The translations under genes and the position numbers were made by a program. The notes beneath the pieces were generated by a model. The model did not search any database. It was not told the DNA's origin and saw nothing but the letters and a program-made list of their open reading frames with translations. Below are positions 7,749-14,722 of a DNA stretch of 14,846 nucleotides, one piece after another. Within the stretch, counting starts at the first letter, position 1, and every line of letters begins with the position of its first letter. Where the stretch lies: NCBI GenBank assembly GCA_013152825.1, contig JAADFP010000026.1, positions 1 through 14,846 of the forward strand. The letters run 5' to 3'. The DNA comes from Caldisericota bacterium (lineage in GTDB: Bacteria > CAIJMQ01 > JAADFP01).

Positions 7749-8551
7749 AATCTTTTTATACTGTTAAATTCCTTCCCGAAAATAAAGAGATACGGGTAGT
7801 AGAGGGGACTTCTCTTCTCTTTGCTGCCATTAAAGCTGGCATAACCATAAATACCCCCTGTGGCGGCAAGGGCATCTGTGGGAAATGCCGTGCGCTGGTT
7901 ACGCCTGCCCCTCTTCCCACCCCGCAGGAAAAGAAGATTTTAAGCGAGGAGGAAATAGGAAAAGGCTGGCGGTTATCCTGCCAGCATCAGGTGAATGCCA
8001 ATCTAAATGTAGAAATTCCCTCATCATCCCGCTACTTCCGCCAGGCCATCCTCACAAAAATTCAGGGAGGCAAAATCTCCCTCTCTCCCCCGGTAAAGAG
8101 GGTTTCTTTTCCCATCCCCTCTCTTTCCCTGGGAGAGAGAAGTATAGGGGAAAAGGTGTTGCCTCCCCAACTGGCCATTGATCTTTATTCCTTGCGACAC
8201 CTGGCGCAAAGTTTTAAAAAGGGAAGAGCCTTTGCTTCCGTAATAAATGCTCACCAGGTCCTGGAGGTAAACCAGGAAAGCAGACTCTTTGGCATAGCCT
8301 TTGATATTGGCACCACTACGGTGGTAGGATACCTGGTGAATCTGGAAACTGGTGAAATGCTGGATGTCCATGCTATTACAAACCCCCAGGTCATTTATGG
8401 CGATGACGTAATCTCTCGTATTGAGTATGCTTCCCGGGAAGATGGCCTCAAAAATTTGAGCCAGGCTATCCTGGCAGGAGTAAACACCATAATAAAGGAA
8501 CTCTGTAAAAAGAACCACCTTTCTCCGGAAGAAAAGAAATTTTTGAGATAA
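7745..8551 (+). CDS. Corrinoid-activase-like [2Fe-2S]/ASKHA protein, N-terminal part of a frameshifted gene
   Basis: First part of a protein resembling RACo-type reductive activators of corrinoid proteins (C-terminal DUF4445 family). Residues 1-95 form a plant-type ferredoxin domain with cluster ligands Cys39, Cys45, Cys48 (CGGKGICGKC) and Cys79 (RLSCQ). A linker follows, then the first part of an ASKHA fold beginning FGIAFDIGTTTVVGYLV. RACo uses ATP to drive reduction of inactive Co(II) corrinoid proteins. The start is GTG in a GTGA overlap with the cyclase stop, helped by GAAGG 4 bases upstream. The frame ends abruptly at TAA 8549-8551, but homology continues in the next frame, so this is not a natural C-terminus. 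The intact protein would be about 595-600 residues, close to family length. Confidence 0.85.
   Translation: MKSFYTVKFLPENKEIRVVEGTSLLFAAIKAGITINTPCGGKGICGKCRALVTPAPLPTPQEKKILSEEEIGKGWRLSCQHQVNANLNVEIPSSSRYFRQAILTKIQGGKISLSPPVKRVSFPIPSLSLGERSIGEKVLPPQLAIDLYSLRHLAQSFKKGRAFASVINAHQVLEVNQESRLFGIAFDIGTTTVVGYLVNLETGEMLDVHAITNPQVIYGDDVISRIEYASREDGLKNLSQAILAGVNTIIKELCKKNHLSPEEKKFLR
8531..8551 (+). other. Frameshift site joining the two activase pieces
   Basis: The upstream frame reads PEEKKFLR then stop. The downstream frame across the same bases reads KEIFEISVAGNSAM, the conserved block expected next in this family. One extra A in the GAAAAG run at 8531-8536 would restore a continuous PEEKEIFEISVAGN. 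This is either a true 1-base deletion or a homopolymer base-calling error. No X-XXY-YYZ slippery heptamer is in register here, so programmed frameshifting is not supported. Confidence 0.8.
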
Positions 8552-8571
8552 GTGTCGCCGGTAATTCCGCT

Positions 8572-9537
8572 ATGCTCCACCTTTTTCTCTCTGTGGATAC
8601 TGCCTCTCTTGCACGCATTCCCTTTGTTCCGGTATGGAGAAGCTCTTTATATTTCCCTGCCCGCGAACTGGGCATAAAGATTAATAAGAGGGGCTGGATT
8701 TACCTGCTTCCACTCATTGCCTCCTTTGTGGGAGCAGATACCTCAGGCGTTATTCTTTCCACCCGGATAGACAAACTCAAGGGTATCAGGCTGGCGGTGG
8801 ACATCGGGACAAACGGGGAAATCATCCTCTCCGTAAACGGCAAGCTGACGGTTACCTCTACTGCCGCAGGCCCGGCCTTTGAAGGAGCACGCATCAGCAG
8901 GGGAATGCGCTCAGAAATAGGAGCCATTGATGGGGTAAAGATTAAGCAGGGCATGATTGAAATAAGTGTAATAGGCGGCGGCAAACCTCGTGGCATATGC
9001 GGCACAGGAGTGGTGGATGCTGTCTCCGAGATGTTGCGTGTGGGGATATTAGACGAAACCGGCAGGATAAAAACTATAGAAGAACTAAAAGGAAAAGTGC
9101 CCTCTCCCCTGCTCGCCCGGGTTAAAAAAGGTGCCTTCGTACTGGTAGAAGGCAAAGAGGAGATCCTCATCACCCAGAAGGATGTAAGGGAATTACAGCT
9201 GGCAAAGGGAGCCATAAGAGCAGGAATGAAGGTTCTACTGCAGAGTAAGGGATATGGAGAAGAAGACCTGGACCAGCTGATTCTGGCCGGTGGTTTTGGC
9301 AATTACGTGAGGAAAAGCAGCGCCCGGAGAATCGGCCTCATTCCTCCTATAAAACTGGAGAAAGTAAAGGTGGTAGGTAACGCCGCCGGAGCAGGAAGCT
9401 ATATAACCCTTCTTTCCCTAAAAAAACGGAAGGAACTGGAGAAATTAATAGAAAAGGTGGAATACATAGAACTGGGGAATAAACCGGAATTCATGGAAGA
9501 ATTTACCTCCAGCATGTATTTCTCTGGCCAGGGATAA
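8572..9537 (+). CDS. Corrinoid-activase-like ASKHA protein (DUF4445), C-terminal part of a frameshifted gene
   Basis: Second part of the broken activase. The ATG at 8572 is only an internal methionine (SVAGNSAM); homologous coding in this frame begins by about 8533. The piece contains the family's PFVPV and ASFVGADTSG segments, the second phosphate-binding motif VDIGTNGEIIL, the GPAFEGARISRGMR block, GICGTGVVD and the C-terminal LAGGFGNYV. Together these form the nucleotide-binding half of the ASKHA fold. The usual C-terminal sequence is complete and ends at TAA 9535-9537. Motifs on both sides of the break are well conserved, so either the lesion is recent or the protein is intact and the sequence has an error. 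If the lesion is real, the pieces separate the [2Fe-2S] domain from most of the ATPase, and normal activity is unlikely. Confidence 0.85.
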   Translation: MLHLFLSVDTASLARIPFVPVWRSSLYFPARELGIKINKRGWIYLLPLIASFVGADTSGVILSTRIDKLKGIRLAVDIGTNGEIILSVNGKLTVTSTAAGPAFEGARISRGMRSEIGAIDGVKIKQGMIEISVIGGGKPRGICGTGVVDAVSEMLRVGILDETGRIKTIEELKGKVPSPLLARVKKGAFVLVEGKEEILITQKDVRELQLAKGAIRAGMKVLLQSKGYGEEDLDQLILAGGFGNYVRKSSARRIGLIPPIKLEKVKVVGNAAGAGSYITLLSLKKRKELEKLIEKVEYIELGNKPEFMEEFTSSMYFSGQG

Positions 9538-9629
9538 AGAGAAAGCCTCCTCTTTTGTAACTACACAAAATGCTTCCTGTTAATGGTGGAGTAGTCCCCC
9601 GGGGGTGATAGTTAGGAATCAGGTGAGAA

Positions 9630-10151
9630 ATGTATAACTGGGACATACGACTATTTTATTTCCTGAACGGCTTTTCCTCCCCGCCTGTGGATAAATTCAT
9701 GGTATTTCTCTCTTCTTTCCAGTACTGGAGGCTCCCCCTCTTAGTTTTACTGGGAGGGTTGCTTATTCTGGGAACCCGGAAGGAGAGAAAATTCGTGCTT
9801 GTCCTTTTTATAACCATACTTCTCTCTGACCAAATTGCCCGCTTGCTCAAGATTATCATTGCCTCTCCCCGTCCCTATAATTTTCTCTCCGGGGTTAGAG
9901 CCATAGTGGGCAAGGCTCCGTCCTTCGGGTTCCCTTCCAACCATGCAGCTAACTCTTTTGCCCTGGCAACCCTTACCTCTTTTTATTACAGAAAGGCCTC
10001 CTGGTTCCTCTTCCCTCTGGCTATTTTAGTCTCCCTGTCACGCGTTTACGTAGGCGTGCACTTTCCCTCTGATGTGATAGCCGGAGCTTGTATAGGCGGG
10101 TTAATCGCCTGGGGAATGGGGAAAGTGAGTAAAGTAGTAAACAGTGAATAG
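9630..10151 (+). CDS. PAP2-family membrane phosphatase
   Basis: Integral membrane phosphatase of 173 residues with about five hydrophobic segments. All three acid-phosphatase motifs are present: KIIIASPRP (K74-P82), PSNH (102-105, with Asn where PSGH is commonest) and SRVYVGVHFPSD (S137, R138, H144, D148). Such enzymes dephosphorylate lipid phosphates such as undecaprenyl pyrophosphate or phosphatidic/phosphatidylglycerol phosphate. The substrate here cannot be told from sequence. AGGTGAG at 9621-9627 precedes the ATG with short spacing. The last residues, KVSKVVNSE, and the stop are encoded within a degenerate AGTA-type repeat tract (10124-10166), so the C-terminus may have been reshaped by repeat DNA. 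Confidence 0.92.
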   Translation: MYNWDIRLFYFLNGFSSPPVDKFMVFLSSFQYWRLPLLVLLGGLLILGTRKERKFVLVLFITILLSDQIARLLKIIIASPRPYNFLSGVRAIVGKAPSFGFPSNHAANSFALATLTSFYYRKASWFLFPLAILVSLSRVYVGVHFPSDVIAGACIGGLIAWGMGKVSKVVNSE

Positions 10152-10166
10152 TAAGTAGTAAATAGT
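10124..10166. repeat. Degenerate AGTA/AGTAGT tract
   Basis: A run of AGTGAGTAAAGTAGTAA-like units spans the PAP2 stop codon (10149-10151) and continues into the spacer. It resembles the AGTAGCGAG tract at 4320-4375. The rest of the 119-base spacer before nfo (10152-10270) holds no gene and no convincing promoter. Confidence 0.45.
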
Positions 10167-10257
10167 TTCTTGGTCCCCTGGTTTTTAGTTTTATGGATTG
10201 GGATATGTTTAGAGCCTGTCCCGATAACTACCCGCCCCTGGCATTCTTCACTGCTTC

Positions 10258-10265
10258 GAGGTGAG
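10258..10265 (+). promoter_or_regulatory. Ribosome binding site that fixes the TTG start of nfo
   Basis: GAGGTGAG ends 5 bases before TTG at 10271. The TTG gives MRIGFHIPLSGG, the expected endonuclease IV N-terminus, so the site and the homology agree. Confidence 0.75.
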
Positions 10266-10270
10266 ATATC

Positions 10271-11137
10271 TTGCGCATAGGATTTCACATACCTCTCAGT
10301 GGAGGATGGCGTAAAGCCGTTGACTATGCTTGCCTGCTGGGCTGTCAAACAATGCAGGTTTTCTCCCATAATCCCCGTAGCTGGGGAGGCTTCTCTGAGG
10401 GAAAAAACGTGAAGCTACTCCTTCATGCTGCTAACATAAAACCATTGATAATCCATTCTGCTTATATTGTTAACCTCGCCTCTCTAAAATATGGGGAAAA
10501 GTCAAGAGAATTGTTGCTAAAAGAAAGAGAAAAAGGGAAAAGATGGGGGGCAGAGTTTTTAGTATTCCATCCCGGGAGTGGCGATAAGAAAACACTTTAC
10601 CAGAACCTGGAAATCCTCTCCCAGCACTTTTCTTCTCCCCCCTACCTCACCATAGAGAATACTTCCGGCGGGGGAAGAAGGTTGGGCAAGGACCTGCGAG
10701 AGATAGAGGAAATATTATGTTTATTTCCCTATCTCAGGTTCTGCCTGGATACTGCGCATCTTTTCCAGCAGGGCTACAACCTTGCCTCCCGGCGAGGCAG
10801 GAGGCATCTCTTCCGTTTCCTTGGGGAAAAGATAGGAGAAGAAAAGCTCGCCATTGTGCATCTCAATGACTCCCTCACTCCGCTCTCTTCCCATTTTGAC
10901 CGGCACTGGCACATAGGAAGGGGCAAGATAGGGGAAAGAGGCATGCAAGAGATGCTCAGAGAATTTTCCCGCCGGGATATTGCAGTAATCATGGAAACAC
11001 CCGGTATTGGCTCTGAAATGGACCGGATAAATATGCAGAAAGCAAGGGCACTTTGCAGGGCACCTCACTCCACAGTTACTGACTTGGCCAGGTTTCTGGG
11101 TTTATCCACATCACAGCCTCTCTTTAATGCTGTATAG
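10271..11137 (+). CDS. nfo: Endonuclease IV (apurinic/apyrimidinic endonuclease), with C-terminal extension
   Basis: TIM-barrel AP endonuclease of base-excision repair, using three metal ions to cut 5' of abasic sites. All the metal ligands of the E. coli enzyme have clear counterparts: His62 (IIHSAY), His100 (VFHPGS), Glu129 (IENTSG), Asp160 and His163 (CLDTAH), His197 (VHLND), Asp210 and His212 (FDRHWH) and Glu242 (METPG). The start is TTG, supported by GAGGTGAG. The protein is 288 residues, but the core is compact: after Glu242 about 23 residues complete the usual last helix (DRINMQKARALC). The final 23 residues (HSTVTDLARFLG onward) come from DNA that is the antisense of the glmS 3' end. 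This tail looks acquired by loss of an earlier stop codon. Confidence 0.93.
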   Translation: MRIGFHIPLSGGWRKAVDYACLLGCQTMQVFSHNPRSWGGFSEGKNVKLLLHAANIKPLIIHSAYIVNLASLKYGEKSRELLLKEREKGKRWGAEFLVFHPGSGDKKTLYQNLEILSQHFSSPPYLTIENTSGGGRRLGKDLREIEEILCLFPYLRFCLDTAHLFQQGYNLASRRGRRHLFRFLGEKIGEEKLAIVHLNDSLTPLSSHFDRHWHIGRGKIGERGMQEMLREFSRRDIAVIMETPGIGSEMDRINMQKARALCRAPHSTVTDLARFLGLSTSQPLFNAV

Positions 11138-12879
11138 TAGGCTAAAAGCTGCAAGGGGATAACCGTAAGCAAAGGCATAATATATTGACTCGTCTCCGGA
11201 ACAGGAATTACCATGTCAGCAATCTTTTTCACCTCCCTGTCCTCGTCATTTACCAGGGCAATTATAAAGCCACCTCTGGCTTTTACCTCTTCCACATTTC
11301 CCATAATTTTCTGGTAGGAGCTATCCTGCACCGCAATAAAGACTACTGGCATTTCCTGATCTACGAGGGCTATGGGGCCATGCTTCATTTCCGCTGCCGG
11401 GTAACCTTCTGCGTGGATGTAGCTTACCTCTTTTAGCTTCAAAGCCCCTTCCAGTGCAATAGGAAATTGAAAACCTCTTCCCAGGTAAAGTGCATTATTC
11501 TTCCCCAGGAAATACTGTGAAATATTCTCTATTTCTTTACTTCTCCCCAGAATCATCTCCATCTTCGCGGGGATATTTTGCAGTTCTTTTATGTGGATAT
11601 CTATAACCTGCTGGGAGATTCTCTCTTTTTCCCTGGCTAAATAAAGCGCAAAAAGATATAGTACGGTAAGTTGCGCCGTAAAAGCTTTGGTAGAAGCTAC
11701 TCCTATCTCAGGGCCTGCTTTAGTATATAGGACATAATCGCTTATTCTATCCATGGAACTACCGGGAACATTACAGATAGCAAAAACATTACATTTTTTC
11801 TTAGCCTCTCGTAGAGCAGCCAGGGTATCTGCAGTTTCTCCTGACTGGGATATAGCGATGACAAGGTCCCTTTCACTTAAGACGGGATTCCGGTATCTAA
11901 ATTCAGAGGCATACTCGACCTCCACGGGAACACCACTTAGTTCCTCAATCATGTACTCTCCCAATAGCCCTGCATGCCAGCTCGTACCACATCCTACCAG
12001 TATAATTCTCTCTACCTCTTTTATAATCCTGGGGGGGGTATTAGCGAAAAACAGGCTGTTTAAAATATGCCGGGCTGTTGACTTAACTACTGTGGGTTGC
12101 TCAAAAATTTCTTTCAACATGAAATGGGGGAAATCTCCCTTTTCTATTTTCCCAGGCTCCATGCTTATTTCCTGAAAAACTTTTTCCCTTTTCCTGTTCT
12201 TCCCGAAAGGTAAAATATCTACCCCTCTATCTATAACCGCCATCTCCTCATCTTCCAGAAAAATCACCTTCTTCGTATACTTCAGAAAGGCCATCGCATC
12301 AGAAGCAACAAAGAAGTTGTCGCCTGCTATCCCAATGGCTAAGGGGGAATGCTTGCAAGCTGCAATAACTTTCCCCGCATTTACCCACATTACTACCACA
12401 GCAAAGCTTCCTCTCAATTCTGTCAAGGCCTTCTTAACTGCCTCTTCAAATTCGTACCTTTTTATATATTTTTCAATCAGGTGGGTAATGACTTCTGTAT
12501 CTGTCTCGGAAATAAACCGGTGCCCCTCCTGCTCCAGGCTTTCCTTAATTGCTTTGTAATTTTCAATAATCCCATTATGTACCAGGGCAATTTCCCTGGC
12601 ACAATCAAGCTGCGGGTGGGCATTTTCCTGTGTTACCCTCCCATGCGTAGCCCACCTTGTGTGGCTTATAATACGAAGCCGGTGCGAACCGTTTATCGGG
12701 AGTGAAGAAGTAAGTTCCTCAATCTTTCCCTTCCCGATTTTTTTCTCTACCTTTAATCCGCTATCACTTAGAAGAGCATAACCGCATGAATCATATCCTC
12801 TATATTCCAGCGTTTGTAGCCCCTTCCTGACTATGTCCTGAATATTACCTTTCCCTATAAATCCGAATATCCCGCACAT
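11065..12879 (-). CDS. glmS: Glutamine--fructose-6-phosphate aminotransferase (isomerizing)
   Basis: Makes glucosamine-6-phosphate from fructose-6-phosphate and glutamine, the entry step to UDP-GlcNAc and cell-wall sugars. At 604 residues it is of normal length. The N-terminal class II glutaminase domain begins MCGIFGFIG, where Cys2 is the nucleophile after Met removal, and has the RWATHG and HNGIIENY blocks. Two SIS sugar-isomerase domains follow, with GCGTSWHAG and SQSGETADT. The C-terminus PRNLAKSVTVE is the classic active-site tail. The start codon is fixed by Cys2. A TTGACA/TAATAT promoter lies just upstream, leaving almost no leader, so neither a Shine-Dalgarno site nor a glmS ribozyme fits in front of it. 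The 3' end overlaps nfo by 73 bases, tail to tail. Confidence 0.98.
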   Translation of the reverse strand: MCGIFGFIGKGNIQDIVRKGLQTLEYRGYDSCGYALLSDSGLKVEKKIGKGKIEELTSSLPINGSHRLRIISHTRWATHGRVTQENAHPQLDCAREIALVHNGIIENYKAIKESLEQEGHRFISETDTEVITHLIEKYIKRYEFEEAVKKALTELRGSFAVVVMWVNAGKVIAACKHSPLAIGIAGDNFFVASDAMAFLKYTKKVIFLEDEEMAVIDRGVDILPFGKNRKREKVFQEISMEPGKIEKGDFPHFMLKEIFEQPTVVKSTARHILNSLFFANTPPRIIKEVERIILVGCGTSWHAGLLGEYMIEELSGVPVEVEYASEFRYRNPVLSERDLVIAISQSGETADTLAALREAKKKCNVFAICNVPGSSMDRISDYVLYTKAGPEIGVASTKAFTAQLTVLYLFALYLAREKERISQQVIDIHIKELQNIPAKMEMILGRSKEIENISQYFLGKNNALYLGRGFQFPIALEGALKLKEVSYIHAEGYPAAEMKHGPIALVDQEMPVVFIAVQDSSYQKIMGNVEEVKARGGFIIALVNDEDREVKKIADMVIPVPETSQYIMPLLTVIPLQLLAYYTALKRGCDVDKPRNLAKSVTVE

Positions 12880-12888
12880 TATATGTAT

Positions 12889-12917
12889 ATATTACAAATT
12901 GCCTGGCATTTTGTCAA
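12889..12917 (-). promoter_or_regulatory. glmS promoter, predicted leaderless
   Basis: Read on the - strand: consensus TTGACA (12912-12917), exactly 17 bases, then TAATAT (12889-12894). A start 6-7 bases after the -10 would fall at about 12882-12883, only 3-4 bases from the ATG at 12879. This is the best promoter match in the window. Confidence 0.75.
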
Positions 12918-13027
12918 GAAAATTGCTTGTTTATTGTCTCATATTTTAGTTATAGCCATACAATAATACCCCTGTTTATCAGGCCCTGCTTAACCTTTGC
13001 TGAACATGGGAAAGCTGTTGTATATTA

Positions 13028-13056
13028 TTGACAGGAGGAAGTATCTCTGTTAGATT
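13028..13056 (+). promoter_or_regulatory. pyrR-pyrB promoter, predicted leaderless
   Basis: TTGACA (13028-13033), a 17-base spacer and TAGATT (13051-13056). The expected start, 6-7 bases on, coincides with the ATG at 13063. An AGGAGG at 13033-13038 lies inside the spacer, 24 bases before the ATG, too far to act as its ribosome binding site. A poorer upstream alternative is TTGCTG (12997-13002), 18 bases, TATATT (13021-13026), which would give a leader of about 30 bases. Confidence 0.65.
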
Positions 13057-13062
13057 ATTCAT

Positions 13063-13590
13063 ATGAGGAAAATACTCAGCGGGAAAGAAGTTAAGACAAT
13101 CTGGGAGAAATTGTGTAGAGAAATTGCCCGGGAAATTCCTCTCACCAACCTGGCGGTGGTAGGGATAAGAAGCAGGGGTGAATATCTGGCAAAAAGGCTG
13201 CAGGACTTCCTCTCTTATAAAACCAAGAAGAACGTCCCCCTGGGAGTACTGGATATAACCCTCTACCGGGATGACCTTACCCAGGTAGCGGAACAGCCGG
13301 TGATGAAAAGCACGGAAATCCCCTTTGATGTAACGGGAAAGAAAATAGTACTGGTGGACGATGTAATCTATACGGGAAGGACCATCCGGGCGGCACTGGA
13401 TGAGTTAATTGACTTTGGCAGGCCTGCCTTTATCCGGCTTGCTGTTCTTATTGACCGGGGAGGCCGGGAATTGCCTATACAGCCTGACTTCGTAGGCAAA
13501 TTCGTGGAAATAGAGCAGGAAGAGGTTGTGGAAGTAAAGCTATCCGAAGTAGATAAAGAAGAAGGGGCATATATAATTCGCAGACGATGA
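13063..13590 (+). CDS. pyrR: PyrR: pyrimidine operon regulator / uracil phosphoribosyltransferase
   Basis: Type I phosphoribosyltransferase-fold protein of 175 residues, matching the ~180-residue PyrR norm. The PRPP-binding loop VDDVIYTGRT is at 98-107, VVGIRSRGEYLA is near residues 32-43, and the VLIDRGGRELPIQPDFVGK block is typical of PyrR as opposed to plain Upp. PyrR proteins bind UMP/UTP and pyr mRNA to attenuate transcription, and many also make UMP from uracil and PRPP. It is followed by pyrB with an ATGA overlap. The apparent lack of a 5' leader leaves no room for a PyrR-responsive attenuator ahead of this operon, so regulation here may differ from the Bacillus model (inference). Confidence 0.95.
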   Translation: MRKILSGKEVKTIWEKLCREIAREIPLTNLAVVGIRSRGEYLAKRLQDFLSYKTKKNVPLGVLDITLYRDDLTQVAEQPVMKSTEIPFDVTGKKIVLVDDVIYTGRTIRAALDELIDFGRPAFIRLAVLIDRGGRELPIQPDFVGKFVEIEQEEVVEVKLSEVDKEEGAYIIRRR

Positions 13591-14522
13591 AGAAGTGGAA
13601 GAGGAAACATCTCATCTCTCTGAGAGAGTTAAATCCTGAAGAAATAGAGTTTATTCTGGAGACCACGCACTCTTTCCGGGAAATCCTGGAAAGGCCCATT
13701 CCCAAGGTGCCTACACTACGCGGTAGAACCGTGGCAAACCTTTTTTTTGAGCCTTCCACGCGCACGAGGATGTCCTTTGAACTGGCAGAAAAAAGGCTGA
13801 GCGCTGACACAGTGAACTTTTCTCCTGGCTCCTCAAGTGTGCTAAAGGGAGAGACACTCCTGGATACAGTAAAAAACATAGAGGCTATGAAAACCGATGC
13901 GGTAGTGGTAAGGCATTCTTCCCCGGGGATCCCCTACTTTTTGGCCTCACGTCTACTGCATTCTACCATAATTAACGCCGGTGACGGGGCACACGAACAC
14001 CCCACACAGGGCCTGCTGGACATCTTTACCATGCTGGAGCGGAAAAAGAAGATTAAAGGGTTGAAGGTGGCTATTGTGGGTGATATACGATTTTCCCGGG
14101 TGGCACGTTCGAATATCTGGGGCCTTACCAAACTGGGAGGAGAGGTAAGGGTAGTAGCCCCCCCCACTTTGCTCCCTCCAAATATTGAAAAACTGGGAGT
14201 AAAAGTTTTCCACTCTCTATCCGAAGGGATAAAAGACGTGGATGTACTGATGGTGCTAAGGCTCCAGAGAGAAAGACAGAAAGAGTCCTTCATCCCCTCG
14301 GTGCGAGAATACAGGAAGCTCTACGGCATAACCCTGGACAAGCTGAAGTGGGCAAAAGATGATGTTCTAATCATGCATCCGGGCCCTATCAACCGCGGCG
14401 TAGAACTTGATCCGGAAGTAGCAGACTCTCCGTACTCCGTGATTTTAAGCCAGGTGACTAACGGAGTAGCAGTAAGAATGGCTGTGTTCTATCTCCTTCT
14501 GGGTGGGGAAGGATGGGAATAG
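13587..14522 (+). CDS. pyrB: Aspartate carbamoyltransferase, catalytic chain
   Basis: Condenses carbamoyl phosphate with aspartate, the committed step of pyrimidine synthesis. At 311 residues it matches the E. coli catalytic chain. The carbamoyl-phosphate loop EPSTRTRMSFE begins at Glu55, Lys87 lies in VLKGET, HPTQGLLDIFT has His138, and the aspartate-domain segment MHPGPINRGVELDPEVADSPYS is intact. It starts inside the last codons of pyrR (ATGA), indicating coupled translation. No pyrI regulatory chain follows, so any allosteric control through PyrI is not evident, and pyrC is not directly downstream. A T8 run (13741-13748) lies just before the codon for Glu55, but the frame stays open. Confidence 0.98.
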   Translation: MKKWKRKHLISLRELNPEEIEFILETTHSFREILERPIPKVPTLRGRTVANLFFEPSTRTRMSFELAEKRLSADTVNFSPGSSSVLKGETLLDTVKNIEAMKTDAVVVRHSSPGIPYFLASRLLHSTIINAGDGAHEHPTQGLLDIFTMLERKKKIKGLKVAIVGDIRFSRVARSNIWGLTKLGGEVRVVAPPTLLPPNIEKLGVKVFHSLSEGIKDVDVLMVLRLQRERQKESFIPSVREYRKLYGITLDKLKWAKDDVLIMHPGPINRGVELDPEVADSPYSVILSQVTNGVAVRMAVFYLLLGGEGWE

Positions 14523-14578
14523 TCAGTTTAAGCCTTCAACCTGTAGATCTACCGCATGGCTTGCCTGGTGCAGATTAA

Positions 14579-14722
14579 ATGTACTGTCCCAAATGCAAGG
14601 TAAAGATGGAAGAACAGAAGAGGGTATATCATGGCCAGAGGAAATGGATATGCAGGAATTGTGGGAAAGTAAGAATGGAGAGAATAAAAAGCGAGCGGCG
14701 GCGAAAATCCGGGGCTGCCTGA
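14579..14722 (+). CDS. Small zinc-ribbon protein (47 aa)
   Basis: Short ORF of 47 residues starting at the ATG directly after an in-frame TAA. It reads MYCPKCKVKMEEQ near the N-terminus and ICRNCGKVRMER in the middle, giving CxxC-x18-CxxC (Cys3, Cys6, Cys25, Cys28), the pattern of a zinc ribbon, then a strongly basic tail (KSERRRKSG). The upstream ribosome binding site is weak. Four well-placed cysteines and the basic end argue against chance. Function is unknown; a nucleic-acid- or ribosome-associated role would fit, but this is not shown. It overlaps the next ORF by 73 bases in a different frame. Confidence 0.55.
   Translation: MYCPKCKVKMEEQKRVYHGQRKWICRNCGKVRMERIKSERRRKSGAA

Noticed and set aside
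8531..8551. Programmed -1 frameshift producing the full activase
   Set aside because: No X-XXY-YYZ heptamer is in the zero frame, and no stimulatory stem is obvious; a one-base deletion or error is simpler.
9536..9556. AAAGAG...CTCTTTT as a terminator after the activase
   Set aside because: Only a 6-bp AT-rich stem with an 8-base loop and four Ts, too weak to claim.
9596..9605. CCCCCGGGGG palindrome before the PAP2 gene
   Set aside because: A perfect 10-base palindrome but with no loop, no partner copy in the window and no known role.
13033..13038. AGGAGG upstream of pyrR as its Shine-Dalgarno site
   Set aside because: It is 24 bases from the ATG, and the frame is closed by TAG at 13051-13053, so no better-spaced in-frame ATG, GTG or TTG exists.
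14542..14551. Palindrome TGTAGATCTACC region after pyrB as an operator or terminator
   Set aside because: Short, with no T-run and no second copy; chance is sufficient.
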